This document shows, one piece after another, positions 51,837 to 61,188 of a DNA stretch of 64,000 bases. This DNA comes from Aminobacter aganoensis (GTDB lineage: Bacteria; Pseudomonadota; Alphaproteobacteria; Rhizobiales; Rhizobiaceae), in NCBI RefSeq assembly GCF_014206975.1, contig NZ_JACHOU010000004.1, forward strand, positions 124,001-188,000, written 5' to 3'. The translations under genes and the position numbers were made by a program. The number at the start of each line of letters is the position of its first letter. The first letter of the stretch is position 1. Below the pieces are notes generated by a model. It was not told where the DNA came from, did no database searches, and saw only the letters and a list, made by a program, of their open reading frames with translations.

Positions 51837-52814
51837 TTAGTCGGCGAACTGGCCGGCGGCCTCGATGATCGGCTTCCAGCGCGCGATCTCGCCTTCGAGC
51901 TTTGCCTTCAGCGCTGCCGGGGTGGCGTCGGCATCCGACGACGGCGCAGTGCCGAGCTCGGCGAAGCGGGCAACGACGTTCGGATCCTTGAGCGCCTTCT
52001 GCAGCGACTGCGACAGGCGCTCGGTCACTTCGGCAGGGGTGCCCTTGGGGGCGTAGACGCCGTGCCAGATGCCGACTTCCATGCCGTCGAGACCGCCTTC
52101 CTTGGTGGTGGGAACATCCTTCAGGACGTCGAGGCGGGCAGGCGAGGTCACGGCATAGGCCTTGATCGTGCCGGCCTGGATCTGCTTGGTGGTGTTGGTG
52201 GTCTGGTCGCACATGATGTCGACCTGGCCGCCGAGCAGGTCGGTCATGGCCGGGCCGGTGCCCTTGTAGGGAACGGTGACCAGCGGCGTGCCGATGGCGC
52301 TCATGAACAACATGCCGCACAGGTGCGAGGCAGCACCGATGCCGGCATTGGCGACGGTGACGGTGTCCTTGTTGGCCTTGGCATATTCGACCAGGCCCTT
52401 GAGGTCGGTCGGCGCCAGATCCTTCTTGGCGACGATGGTCATCGGCACCTCGGTGACCAGGCCGACATATTCGAAGGCGTTCAGCGTGTCATAGGCGAGC
52501 TTGCGGTAAAGCGTGGCGCTGGTGGCCATGCCGATGTGGTGGAGCAGCAGCGTGTAGCCATCCGGATCGGCCGAAGCGACGCGGCCGGCACCGAGCGTGC
52601 CACCAGCACCGCCGACGTTTTCGACGATGACCTGCTGGCCGAGATCCTTGGACATCGATTCGGCGACAAGGCGCGTCACCGTATCGGTCGGGCCGCCGGC
52701 CGAGAACGGCACAACGACGGTGATGGTGCGTTCGGGATAGGTCTGCGCATTGGCGGCGAGCGGGAACACGGCAAGGGTTGCGGCGGCCGTGAGCGAGGCG
52801 AGCAGTCTCTTCAT
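51837..52814 (-). CDS. tctC: Tripartite tricarboxylate transporter, periplasmic binding protein TctC (Bug family)
   Basis: A 325-residue Bug-family binding protein. The signal peptide is MKRLLASLTAAATLAVFPLAANA, followed by the family start YPERTITVVVPFSAGGPTDTVTRLVAE. Later segments are IVENVGGAGGTLGAGRVASADPDGYTLLLHH and LLGGQVDIMCDQTTNTTKQIQAGTIKAYAV. It captures a carboxylate for TctAB. ATG 52814 follows GGGAGGA. Confidence 0.92.
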   Translation of the reverse strand: MKRLLASLTAAATLAVFPLAANAQTYPERTITVVVPFSAGGPTDTVTRLVAESMSKDLGQQVIVENVGGAGGTLGAGRVASADPDGYTLLLHHIGMATSATLYRKLAYDTLNAFEYVGLVTEVPMTIVAKKDLAPTDLKGLVEYAKANKDTVTVANAGIGAASHLCGMLFMSAIGTPLVTVPYKGTGPAMTDLLGGQVDIMCDQTTNTTKQIQAGTIKAYAVTSPARLDVLKDVPTTKEGGLDGMEVGIWHGVYAPKGTPAEVTERLSQSLQKALKDPNVVARFAELGTAPSSDADATPAALKAKLEGEIARWKPIIEAAGQFAD

Positions 52815-52913
52815 GAAATCCTCCCGGGATATTTTCTGGTCTGTGGTTCCACCCGCGCCTGGTGCCTCCCTGCGCCGGCGGTGGATGGGCAATTAGGACC
52901 GCTGGCGCGGACG

Positions 52914-52932
52914 CACTGCAATGCATGCAGTG
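52914..52932. promoter_or_regulatory. Inverted repeat upstream of tctC, possible regulator site
   Basis: CACTGCA and TGCAGTG at 52914-52932 form a dyad with a 5-base spacer, 100 bases before tctC. A second dyad, TGTGTG/CACACA, lies at 53003-53020. The dyads are in the right place for binding of the neighbouring NtrC-type regulator, but I could not find a convincing -24/-12 sigma-54 promoter. Confidence 0.4.
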
Positions 52933-53032
52933 GATTCCAGCCGGCAATAATCATCAAACATCGTGCGAATGGGTGGAAAGGGTAACAATCGCTGCGCTTA
53001 CGTGTGTGCGTTTCCACACATCGGAAGCGCGT

Positions 53033-54394
53033 TCACTCGTCCAGACCATCCGCAGCGCCCAGGCGATTCTTGTCGAGGCCGTAGCGTTGCATCTTTTCGT
53101 AGAGCGTCTTGCGCGAGATTCCGAGCTGCTCGTAGACCGGCTTGAGGCTGCCGCCATGGGCGGTCAGCGCGGCCGAGATCGCGTTCTTCTCGAAGTCGGC
53201 AACACGGTCGGCAAGGCGGTCGCCGTTGCCATTGGCCTCGGCCGGGCCGTCGGGCAGCTGCAGCCCGAGGCCGAGCACGAAGCGGTCGGCGGCGTTGCGC
53301 AGTTCGCGCACATTGCCCGGCCAGTCGCGCCGGGCGACTTCGGCGATGGCCCGGGGCGGCACGTCGACGTCGTCGCGGCGGTAGCGCGCCGCTGCCTCGC
53401 GCGCCAATTGCAGGAACAACAGCGGCACGTCCTCGCGCCGCGACGACAATGCCGGCATGCGCAGCGTCACCACGTTGAGCCGGTAGAGCAGGTCGGCGCG
53501 GAAGCGGCCGGCAGCGACCTCGGCGTCGAGGTCGACCTTGCTGGTGGCGATGAAGCGGACGTCGAGCGCGATCGGCTCGTTTGAGCCGAGGCGGGTGATG
53601 ACGCGCTCCTGGATGACGCGCAGCAGCTTGACCTGGAGGTCGGCGGGCATCGAGCCGATCTCGTCGAGAAGCACCGTCCCGCCGCGGGCGTGCTCGAATT
53701 TGCCGAAGCGCGGGCGCAGCGCGCCGGGAAAGGCGCCGGCCTCGTGGCCGAACAGTTCGCTCTCGATCAGCGTTTCGGGCAGCGCGGCGCAATTGATGGC
53801 GACGAACGGCTTCGTCGCCCGGGCACTGATGTCGTGCAGGGCGCGTGCGGTCACCTCCTTGCCGGTGCCGGTGTCGCCGATGATCAGCACGTCGGCGTCG
53901 GTGGCGGCAATGGCGCGGAGCCTGTAGCGCAGGTCGACCATGGCCTGGCTGCGCCCCGGCAGGCGCGCCTCGATGTCGTCGCGCTTTCCCGCCACTGCGC
54001 GCAACTCGCGGTTTTCCAGCACGAGGCTGCGCCTGTCGATGGCGCGCGCCGCCATCTCTGTGAGGTGCTGGGTGACGAAGGGCTTTTCCAGAAAATCATA
54101 AGCGCCTTCGCGCATGGCGCGCACGGCGAGCTGCACGTCGCCGTGGCCGGTGACCAGTATGACCGGGATGTCGGCGTCGATCTCGCGGATGCGGCCCATC
54201 AGCGTCATGCCGTCCATGGCCGGCATGCGCACGTCGGTGATGACGACGCCGTTGAACCCTTGCGTGATGAAGTCGAGCGCGCGTTCGGCCGACGAGACGT
54301 CCTGGACGGTGAAGCCGGCGAGGTCGAGCGACTGGGCCGTCGAGCGGCGCAACTCGTCCTCGTCGTCGACCAGCAGGACGATGGGCGGTTTCAT
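53033..54394 (-). CDS. Sigma-54-dependent response regulator (DctD-like)
   Basis: A 453-residue NtrC-type regulator. The receiver domain has phosphorylatable Asp54 (VVITDVRMP). The AAA+ domain has Walker A GDTGTGKE at 173-180 and Walker B VLLDEI near 241-246. The sigma-54 contact loop reads GAFPGA (220-225), with proline in place of the usual threonine of GAFTGA. A Fis-type helix-turn-helix ends the protein ([28 protein letters not shown]). The start overlaps the stop of the sensor kinase gene as ATGA. Control of tctCBA, which lies next in line, is inferred. Confidence 0.9.
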   Translation of the reverse strand: MKPPIVLLVDDEDELRRSTAQSLDLAGFTVQDVSSAERALDFITQGFNGVVITDVRMPAMDGMTLMGRIREIDADIPVILVTGHGDVQLAVRAMREGAYDFLEKPFVTQHLTEMAARAIDRRSLVLENRELRAVAGKRDDIEARLPGRSQAMVDLRYRLRAIAATDADVLIIGDTGTGKEVTARALHDISARATKPFVAINCAALPETLIESELFGHEAGAFPGALRPRFGKFEHARGGTVLLDEIGSMPADLQVKLLRVIQERVITRLGSNEPIALDVRFIATSKVDLDAEVAAGRFRADLLYRLNVVTLRMPALSSRREDVPLLFLQLAREAAARYRRDDVDVPPRAIAEVARRDWPGNVRELRNAADRFVLGLGLQLPDGPAEANGNGDRLADRVADFEKNAISAALTAHGGSLKPVYEQLGISRKTLYEKMQRYGLDKNRLGAADGLDE

Positions 54395-56235
54395 TCGGCT
54401 GCCTCACGCACCGCAGCGCGTGCCGCGTCGAGCTCGATGGTGAACAAGGCGCCCCCCTCAGGATGATTCAAAACCGCAAGGGTTCCGCCGAAGTCTTTGA
54501 CTATATTGTAGGAAATGGAAAGTCCCAGTCCGAGGCCCTTGCCCACGCCCTTGGTCGAGAAGAACGGGTCGAAGATGCGTTCGGCAATCGCTGCCGGCAC
54601 GCCGGGCCCGTGGTCGCGGATGGTGATGGCGACCCTTGAGCCCTTGCGCCGCGCGGCAAGCTCGATGCGCCGGTCGGCAAGGCCTTCGATGGCATCGGCG
54701 GCGTTGGTGATGATGTTGACCAGCACCTGCTGCAGCCGGACGGAGCCGGCCTTGACGGCGAGCGGCGCCGGTCCGAGATCCACCGTCAGCGCCGCATCGG
54801 CGGCCTTGAGGCGCCAGGCCACGATCTCGCCGGTGTCGCGCACCACCTCGTCGAGCGCGACCGGGCCGAGCTTCTGGTTGGGCTTGCGGGCGAAATTCCT
54901 GAGGTGCCGGCTGATCGAGGCCATCCGGTCGGCGAGGCTCGAAATGCGCGAGACATTGTCGCGGGCCTCGTCGATGCGCGCGCGGTCGATCAGCGTGGCG
55001 GCATTGTCGGCGTAGGTTTTCACCGCCGCCAGCGGCTGGTTGAACTCGTGCGAAAGGGCCGCCGACATCTGGCCGAGCGCGGCGAGCTTACCGGCCTGGA
55101 TCAGGTCGGCTTGCGTCTGCCTGAGCTGCTGTTCGGCGGTGCGGCGCTCGGCGACTTCCGTCTCCAGCCGGCTGTTGACCTGGGCGAGGTCGGCGGTGCG
55201 TTCCTCGACCCGTCGTTCGAGCTCGACTTGGGCGCTTTGCTGGAGCTGCATGCGCTCGGCGAGGCGGGCGCGGCGCTGCAGGATGATGGCGCCACCCAGG
55301 CCCGCGAGGCTGAGCGCGAGCAGCGCCGAGACCACGGCCGTCAGCGCCTGCGCATGGGCGGAGGCGGTGTCGGCCAGCACGCGCACTGTCCAGCGCGCCT
55401 CGGGCATTTCCTCGGCCAGTTCGAGGAATTCACGCGACTTGCCGTCCTCGGTGATGCGAAGGAGGGCACGGCCGTCTTCGGCCGTATTTCGTGCCACCGG
55501 CAGGTCGCGCAGCATGGCATCGGCATAGCGGCGCGACGCCTCGGTTCGGGCGCGCCGCTCGTCGGTCAGCGGATTGAGGCTGGCATAGAGCCAGTTGGGC
55601 CGCCCGCTCATGAAGATGATGCCTTCGGGGTCGGTGACGATGATCTCGTGGTCGCCGCCCTTCCACGACGCCTCGATGGCGTCGATGTCGACCTTGAAGA
55701 CCACGACGCCGCGGATCTCCATGCCGATGCGGACAGGCGAGGAGAAATAGTAGCCGCGCTTGAGGGAGGTGGTGCCGAGCGCGAAGAAACGCCCGAGATT
55801 GCCGCGAATGGCATCCTGGTAGTAGGGCCGGTAGGAGAAGTTCTCACCGACGAAGCTGAGCGGCAGGTCGTAGTTGCTCGCCGCGATCGTCTCGCCTCCG
55901 GGGATCAACACATAGATGTCAGAGGACTTGAGTAGCGCGTTGATTTCCTTGAGGTAATCGTTGGCGCGCGCGCGCAGGACGGGGTTGTCGGGGTCGCTGA
56001 CCAGCTCCTTGATGTCGTCGTGGTCGGCGATCAGTTCGGGCAATGGCTCGAAGCGGTTCATCTGGCCGGACAGCGCCGCCACCGCCAGGCGCAGCGTGGT
56101 CTCGCCGCGCGACGCCGCTTCGTCGAGGTAGATCCGGTTGGCGAAGGCGCCGCCGAAAAACACGATCGCCGCCGCCAGCACCGCCGCGGCGAGTCCCGGC
56201 CACAACCAGCGGCGTGATTTGAGAAATGGCGGCAT
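54391..56235 (-). CDS. Sensor histidine kinase (DctB-like)
   Basis: A 614-residue membrane kinase. A first helix (WLWPGLAAAVLAAAIVFFGGAFA, 10-32) is followed by a periplasmic double-PDC/dCache domain like that of DctB (YVLIPGGETIAASNYDLPLSFVGENFSYRPYYQDAI), a second helix and a coiled coil. The phospho-accepting histidine is in ALSHEFNQPLAAVKTYADNA near residue 395. The ATPase domain has the N, G1 and G2 boxes (NIITNAADAI, DHGPGVP, GLGLGLSISYNIVKDFGG). A carboxylate such as citrate or a dicarboxylate is the likely signal, inferred from the DctB family and the adjacent Tct transporter. Confidence 0.9.
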   Translation of the reverse strand: MPPFLKSRRWLWPGLAAAVLAAAIVFFGGAFANRIYLDEAASRGETTLRLAVAALSGQMNRFEPLPELIADHDDIKELVSDPDNPVLRARANDYLKEINALLKSSDIYVLIPGGETIAASNYDLPLSFVGENFSYRPYYQDAIRGNLGRFFALGTTSLKRGYYFSSPVRIGMEIRGVVVFKVDIDAIEASWKGGDHEIIVTDPEGIIFMSGRPNWLYASLNPLTDERRARTEASRRYADAMLRDLPVARNTAEDGRALLRITEDGKSREFLELAEEMPEARWTVRVLADTASAHAQALTAVVSALLALSLAGLGGAIILQRRARLAERMQLQQSAQVELERRVEERTADLAQVNSRLETEVAERRTAEQQLRQTQADLIQAGKLAALGQMSAALSHEFNQPLAAVKTYADNAATLIDRARIDEARDNVSRISSLADRMASISRHLRNFARKPNQKLGPVALDEVVRDTGEIVAWRLKAADAALTVDLGPAPLAVKAGSVRLQQVLVNIITNAADAIEGLADRRIELAARRKGSRVAITIRDHGPGVPAAIAERIFDPFFSTKGVGKGLGLGLSISYNIVKDFGGTLAVLNHPEGGALFTIELDAARAAVREAAE

Positions 56236-56357
56236 CGAAGCTGACCGGACCTGTTTGGCGTGACGAGTATAGCGGGCGGGCGTGGCCAAACAACCAAGGC
56301 CCTGTTTTCCGCCGTGGCTTTCGTTACAGTCGGGCAAAGCAGTCAGGAATCCCAGCA

Positions 56358-58169
56358 ATGCCCAACAAATCCGCCTTCGCCAAGCCGCGCCCCTGGACCG
56401 AGACCGCTCCGGTGCTGGTCGACGTCGCCATGGGCCGTCTGCCGGCCGATCTCGTCATCCGCAACGGCCGCTGGGTGAATGTGCATTCGGGCGAGATCAT
56501 TGCCGGCACCGACATTGCCATCGTCGCCGGCCGCTTCGCCTATTGCGGACCCAACGCCAGCCACGCCATCGGCCAGGGCACCAAGGTGGTCGATGCCGGC
56601 GGCCGCTATCTGGTGCCCGGCCTGTGCGACGCGCACATGCATGTCGAAAGCGGCATGGTGACGGTGACCGAGTTCTGCCGCGCGGTGATCCCGCACGGCA
56701 CGACCTCGATGTTCATCGACCCGCACGAGATCGCCAACGTGCTCGGCCTGCCGGGCGTCAGGCTGATGCATGACGAGGCACTCGCCATGCCGATCAACGT
56801 GCATGTGCAGATGCCGTCCTGCGTGCCGTCCGCACCGGGGCTGGAGAATGCGGGTGCTGCGCTGACTGTCGCGGACGTTGCCGAGGCGATGACCTGGGAG
56901 AACATCATCGGCCTGGGCGAGGTGATGAACTTCCCTGGCGTTGCCGCCAACAACCCGGTCATGTCGGGCGAGATCGCCGAGACGGTCAAGGCTGGCAAGA
57001 CGGTCGGCGGCCACTATGCCTCGCGTGACCTCGGTCTGGCGTTCCACGGCTACGTCGCCGGCGGCCCCGAGGACGACCACGAAGGCACGCGCGCCGAGGA
57101 CGCGATTGCCCGCGTCCGCCAGGGCATGAAGGCGATGCTGCGGCTGGGCTCGGCCTGGTATGATGTCGCCAGCCAGATCAAGGCCGTGACCGAGATGGGC
57201 ATCGACCCGCGCAGCTTCATCCTGTGCACCGACGACAGCCATTCCGGCACGCTGGTGCATGAGGGGCACATGGACCGCGTCGTGCGCCACGCCATCCAGC
57301 AGGGGCTGAAGCCGGTGACGGCAATCCAGATGGCGACGATCAACACCGCCCAGCATTTCCGCCTCGAGCGCGAGATGGGCTCGATCACGCCGGGCCGGCT
57401 CGCCGACCTGCTGATCGTCTCCGACCTCGCCGAAGTCAAGATCGACGAGGTCTATGCCCGCGGCGTGCGTGTCGCCAGGGCCGGCAAGCTGGAGATCGAC
57501 ATTCCCGCCTACGCCTACCCGGCCGAGGCCAAGAAGACGGTCAAGCTGGGCAAGAAGCTCGGGGCCGCCGATTTCGACATCAAGGCACCGGAAGGCGCCA
57601 ACGAGGTGCGCGTGCGTGTCATCGGCGTGATCGAGAACCAGGCGCCGACGCGTGCGCTGGAGGCCGACCTCGCCGTCGAGGACGGGCTGGTAGCCATGGA
57701 CCGCCGCAACGACGTCTGCCAGATCGCGCTCGTCGAGCGCCACCGCGCCACCGGGCAGGTGACCAACGCCTTCGTTTCCGGCTTCGGCTACATGAAGGAC
57801 TGCGCGCTGGCTTCGACGGTTGCCCATGACAGCCACCACATGATCGTTGTCGGCACCAACAAGGCCGACATGGCTTTGGCCGCCAACCGGCTCGGGCAGG
57901 TCGGCGGCGGCGTGGTGCTGTTCTCGGAGGGCAAGGAACTGGCGCTGGTCGAAATGCCTATCGCCGGCCTGATGTCGGACGAACGCGCCGAGATCGTCGC
58001 CGCCAAGGCCGACAGGCTGGTCCAGGCGATGCGCGACATGGGCTGCAGCCTCAACAACGCCTACATGCAGCACTCGCTGCTGGCGCTGGTGGTGATCCCC
58101 GAGTTGCGTATCTCGGATGTCGGGCTGGTCGACGTCACGACCTTCGAGAAGGTCGATCTGTTCATCTGA
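56358..58169 (+). CDS. ade: Adenine deaminase
   Basis: A 603-residue amidohydrolase converting adenine to hypoxanthine and ammonia. The metal-binding motif DAHMHVESG is at 91-99 after GGRYLVPGLC, and IDPHEIANVLG and CTDDSHSGTL follow in the order of AdeC. The C-terminal domain ends VIPELRISDVGLVDVTTFEKVDL as in the family. It acts in purine salvage or degradation and diverges from the sensor kinase gene. ATG 56358 has AGGAA upstream. Confidence 0.93.
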   Translation: MPNKSAFAKPRPWTETAPVLVDVAMGRLPADLVIRNGRWVNVHSGEIIAGTDIAIVAGRFAYCGPNASHAIGQGTKVVDAGGRYLVPGLCDAHMHVESGMVTVTEFCRAVIPHGTTSMFIDPHEIANVLGLPGVRLMHDEALAMPINVHVQMPSCVPSAPGLENAGAALTVADVAEAMTWENIIGLGEVMNFPGVAANNPVMSGEIAETVKAGKTVGGHYASRDLGLAFHGYVAGGPEDDHEGTRAEDAIARVRQGMKAMLRLGSAWYDVASQIKAVTEMGIDPRSFILCTDDSHSGTLVHEGHMDRVVRHAIQQGLKPVTAIQMATINTAQHFRLEREMGSITPGRLADLLIVSDLAEVKIDEVYARGVRVARAGKLEIDIPAYAYPAEAKKTVKLGKKLGAADFDIKAPEGANEVRVRVIGVIENQAPTRALEADLAVEDGLVAMDRRNDVCQIALVERHRATGQVTNAFVSGFGYMKDCALASTVAHDSHHMIVVGTNKADMALAANRLGQVGGGVVLFSEGKELALVEMPIAGLMSDERAEIVAAKADRLVQAMRDMGCSLNNAYMQHSLLALVVIPELRISDVGLVDVTTFEKVDLFI

Positions 58170-58186
58170 GCGGGGCTTCAGAATTT

Positions 58187-58295
58187 CCTTCCCCTTGTGG
58201 GGAGTGGCAAAGGGTGGGGGCGAGTTGCCTGCACCCGATGTGATGTTCTGAGCTCGCGAGGCACCCCCGCCCTTACCCTCCCCACAGGGGAAAGG
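58187..58295. repeat. Inverted-repeat element between adenine deaminase and DUF900 lipoprotein
   Basis: Arms 58187-58224 and 58260-58295 are approximate reverse complements, built on TTCCCCTTGTGGGGA-type palindromes with GGGTGGGGGCGAG/ACCCCCGCCCT. The element lies between convergent stops and may act as a shared terminator. Confidence 0.65.
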
Positions 58296-58313
58296 AGACG
58301 TCGGCGAAGCGTG

Positions 58314-59396
58314 CTACTGCAGCCCGCCGCCCAGCATGTTGATGCGGTCGGTGACCTCGCGGTCGCTGGCAAAGCCGTCGTCGGCGCGCAGGCGCTGGCC
58401 GAGCAGCTTCACCATTTGCGGGTTGTCGGCGAACTTGGTGTGGTTGAAGCTGTCGCCGCCCTTGGCGTCGGACAGGTCGACGACGATGACGCCATATTCG
58501 GCGAGGTCGGCGGCATTCTTGTAGTCGCCGAGGCGCGGCTTGGAGCCAGCGATCAGCCCCGACAGCTTGAGTGCGCGGTCGTCGCCAGAGGTCATCAGGA
58601 AAAACGGCTTGGTCGGCTTGCCGTAGCGGCGCATCTGGGCCTTGAACACGTCGACGTCGATGTCGGGCGAGGCCAGCACCACGTCGCCGAGCTTGCCGCC
58701 GAGGTCGCGGTCGCCGGTCAAAGCCAGCTGGCGCAGCGCTTCCATGGTGACCCAGGTGCCCATCGAATGCGCGACGATGTCGATGCGGCGCGCGCCCGAC
58801 TGAGCAAGCATTCGCAGCGTCACTTCCAGCTGGTCGCGGGCCGCCGCGGCACTTTCCTTGTCGTAGACATAGTCGGTCGTGCTGCCGCCCGAAGCCCAGG
58901 AGAACAGCACCGGCGTGCCGGTATAGCCAGAGTCGTGCGCGATCTGCGTGGCGCGGTAGACGCCGGCGTCGAACGAGGTGTTGTAGCCATGCACGAACAG
59001 CATGGCGCGGCCGCCGCGGGCGGCGATGTCGGCGCTCAGCGCCTTGGAGAATTCCGGCTGCGTCTCGTAGCCGACGGCGTCGGTGGCGGTGAAGTATTTG
59101 GTCGGGTCGGCATCCTTGCCGCTCTTGCGGCGCTCGATCTGGCCGACCTGGTGGATCTTCGGCACGGTGACGTTGACGCGTGCGAAGTTGAGCGTCGCCG
59201 AGCGGCCGCGATCGAACACCTGCTTGTCGTCGCTCGCGCGTTCGCGCGTCGATGCGACGAAGATCGCATGGTTGCCGGCGATCTCCGAAACCGGGACGTT
59301 GACGACAGCGCCCGTCAAAAGCTCGCCGGACGGCTGGTTGATGCAACCGGACAGAAACAGGGCGGCAAGGGCTATGCAGAACTTCGACGGTGACAC
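58314..59396 (-). CDS. DUF900-family alpha/beta hydrolase, lipoprotein
   Basis: A 360-residue protein with a lipobox (FLSGC) after a short signal (FCIALAALFLSGC). The DUF900 fold is seen from IFVASTRERASDDKQVFDRGRS, AMLFVHGYNTSFDAGVYRATQIAHD, the nucleophile elbow DIVAHSMGTWVTMEALRQL and VVLASPDIDVDVFKAQM. The family is an unstudied group of bacterial hydrolases. The start is GTG 59396; the longer upstream frame is arginine/serine-rich and is not a protein. Confidence 0.8.
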   Translation of the reverse strand: MSPSKFCIALAALFLSGCINQPSGELLTGAVVNVPVSEIAGNHAIFVASTRERASDDKQVFDRGRSATLNFARVNVTVPKIHQVGQIERRKSGKDADPTKYFTATDAVGYETQPEFSKALSADIAARGGRAMLFVHGYNTSFDAGVYRATQIAHDSGYTGTPVLFSWASGGSTTDYVYDKESAAAARDQLEVTLRMLAQSGARRIDIVAHSMGTWVTMEALRQLALTGDRDLGGKLGDVVLASPDIDVDVFKAQMRRYGKPTKPFFLMTSGDDRALKLSGLIAGSKPRLGDYKNAADLAEYGVIVVDLSDAKGGDSFNHTKFADNPQMVKLLGQRLRADDGFASDREVTDRINMLGGGLQ

Positions 59397-59577
59397 TTTT
59401 GATGATCTCTCTGACGGGCAAGGCGTGCAGCGTGCCTTCCTCGGGACCGCCTGATAGTGGCGGAAGTAAGTCGGGTCCAGTCGAAAAGGACCGCCCGGGG
59501 GGAAGTCGCTCGCCGACTGTTGCCCGATTGCCGAAATTGTGGCGGAAACAAGGGCTTCCGCATTCCAGTTCACGGAT

Positions 59578-61035
59578 CTAGCGACCCCAGAAAGTCGGCG
59601 TGAAGATGACCAGCACGGCGAGGATTTCGAGACGCCCGAGCAGCATCGCCGCCGAGCAGATCCACTTGGCAGTGTCGGGCAGCGACGAGAAATTGCCGAC
59701 CGGGCCGATGATCGGGCCGAGGCCCGGTCCGACATTGGTGAGCGAGGTCAGCGAGCCGGTGACCGCGGTGATGAAATCGAGCCCTGTGGCGCTGAGCAGC
59801 ACGATGGTGATGGCCCACAGCACCATGAACGAGGCGATGAACAGCACCACCGCACTTTGCATCTCGGGGGGCACGGTTCGGTCGCCGTAGCGCACGGGGA
59901 TTACCGTGTTGGGGTAGATCAGGCGGCGCAAGCCGTTGGACAGGAGTTCGAACAGGACAAGGAAGCGATAGGCCTTGATGCCGCCGGTGGTCGAGCCGGA
60001 GCAGCCGCCGAGGAAGGTGGCGACGAAGATGCAGCCGATGGCGAATGGCCCCCACAGGCTGTAGTCGTCGCTGGCAAATCCCGCCGTGGTGATGATCGAC
60101 ATCAGGTTGAAAGTCGAATGGGTCAGCGCCGTGAAGAACGGCATGCCCATGTTGATGCGCAGGTAGATTGCGACCGCCACGGCGAAGACGATGCAATAGC
60201 CGGCATAGACCCGGATCTGCGGATCGCGCAGCGCATCGAGACGGCCGCGCACCGCAAACAGGATCATGATCGAGAAGGGCAGGCCGCCGATGAACATGAA
60301 GACGATGCCGGTCCACAGGATCGCGGGATTGTCGGCATAACGCACGAACGAGGTGTCGTGGGTCGAGAAGCCGCCGGTCGCCACCGTCGACATGGCATGG
60401 TTGATGGCGTGGAAGCCGTCCATGCCGGCGGCCACGTAGGAGATGGTGCAGGCGACAACCAGCACCGTGTAGATGCCGATCAGGCTGACAGTGAAGGTCT
60501 GGAAGCGTTCGAACGGCCGGTCCTCGATGTCGGAGGATTCGATCTTGAAGTAGGACACGCCGCCGATGTTGAGGAACGGCAGCAGGAATAGGCCGAGCGC
60601 GATGACGCCGAGGCCACCCATGAAGCTCAGCAGCGAGCGCCAGATGAGGACGCCGGGCGGAGCGCTGTCCAGGCCGTTGATCACGGTCGAGCCGGTGGTG
60701 GTGACCCCCGAGACAGACTCGAAGAACGCATCGGTGACGCTGAGATCCAGCGACGAGGTCATGAACGGCACCGCGCCGGCGATCGCCAGCGTGATCCAGA
60801 GGAAATTGACCAGCAGGAAGCCGAAGCGGGTGTTGGCAGGCGGGGTGCGTCCCTGCGTGGCGAGTGCGACCGCCAGCGCCAAGCCTCCCATGAACATGGC
60901 AGTGAAGGCGAAGGACTGCCAGTCGTCATTGTCGTAATAGAGGTCGACGGCTGCCGGGATCAGCATTGCGACGGACAGGTAGATGGCAAAGACCGCCGCA
61001 ATGTGGATCGCGGCGCGGACGGCTATTCTGTTCAC
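59578..61035 (-). CDS. trkH: Potassium uptake protein TrkH
   Basis: A 485-residue membrane protein of the TrkH/KtrB group. The four pore loops are seen as SVSGVTTTGSTV, AMSTVATGGFSTHDTSF, HSTFNLMSIITTAGFAS and SLTSLTNVGPGLGPIIG, and the gate segment as GGCSGSTTGGIKAYR. It forms the K+ channel-like transporter with a TrkA protein, not in the window. The start is GTG 61035; an open frame extending upstream is out of character. It diverges from the threonine dehydratase gene. Confidence 0.93.
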   Translation of the reverse strand: MNRIAVRAAIHIAAVFAIYLSVAMLIPAAVDLYYDNDDWQSFAFTAMFMGGLALAVALATQGRTPPANTRFGFLLVNFLWITLAIAGAVPFMTSSLDLSVTDAFFESVSGVTTTGSTVINGLDSAPPGVLIWRSLLSFMGGLGVIALGLFLLPFLNIGGVSYFKIESSDIEDRPFERFQTFTVSLIGIYTVLVVACTISYVAAGMDGFHAINHAMSTVATGGFSTHDTSFVRYADNPAILWTGIVFMFIGGLPFSIMILFAVRGRLDALRDPQIRVYAGYCIVFAVAVAIYLRINMGMPFFTALTHSTFNLMSIITTAGFASDDYSLWGPFAIGCIFVATFLGGCSGSTTGGIKAYRFLVLFELLSNGLRRLIYPNTVIPVRYGDRTVPPEMQSAVVLFIASFMVLWAITIVLLSATGLDFITAVTGSLTSLTNVGPGLGPIIGPVGNFSSLPDTAKWICSAAMLLGRLEILAVLVIFTPTFWGR

Positions 61036-61188
61036 CGAGACGTGTCCCCAAATGTATCGCGGCGAGCCAATGAGCCGGTTCGAACCTGACGGCAGGAGCC
61101 GAACTGTGGCTTCGCCGTGCCGAATATGCAATAGCGCATCGAGACGGGCCACAGCATTTGCCCCGCGTGTTTCAGGAGTGCCGTTGCC

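Noticed and set aside
52815-53032. Sigma-54 promoter (-24/-12) for tctC
   Set aside because: AGGCAC-type and TTGC-type elements occur, but never with the required 10-base spacing between GG and GC.
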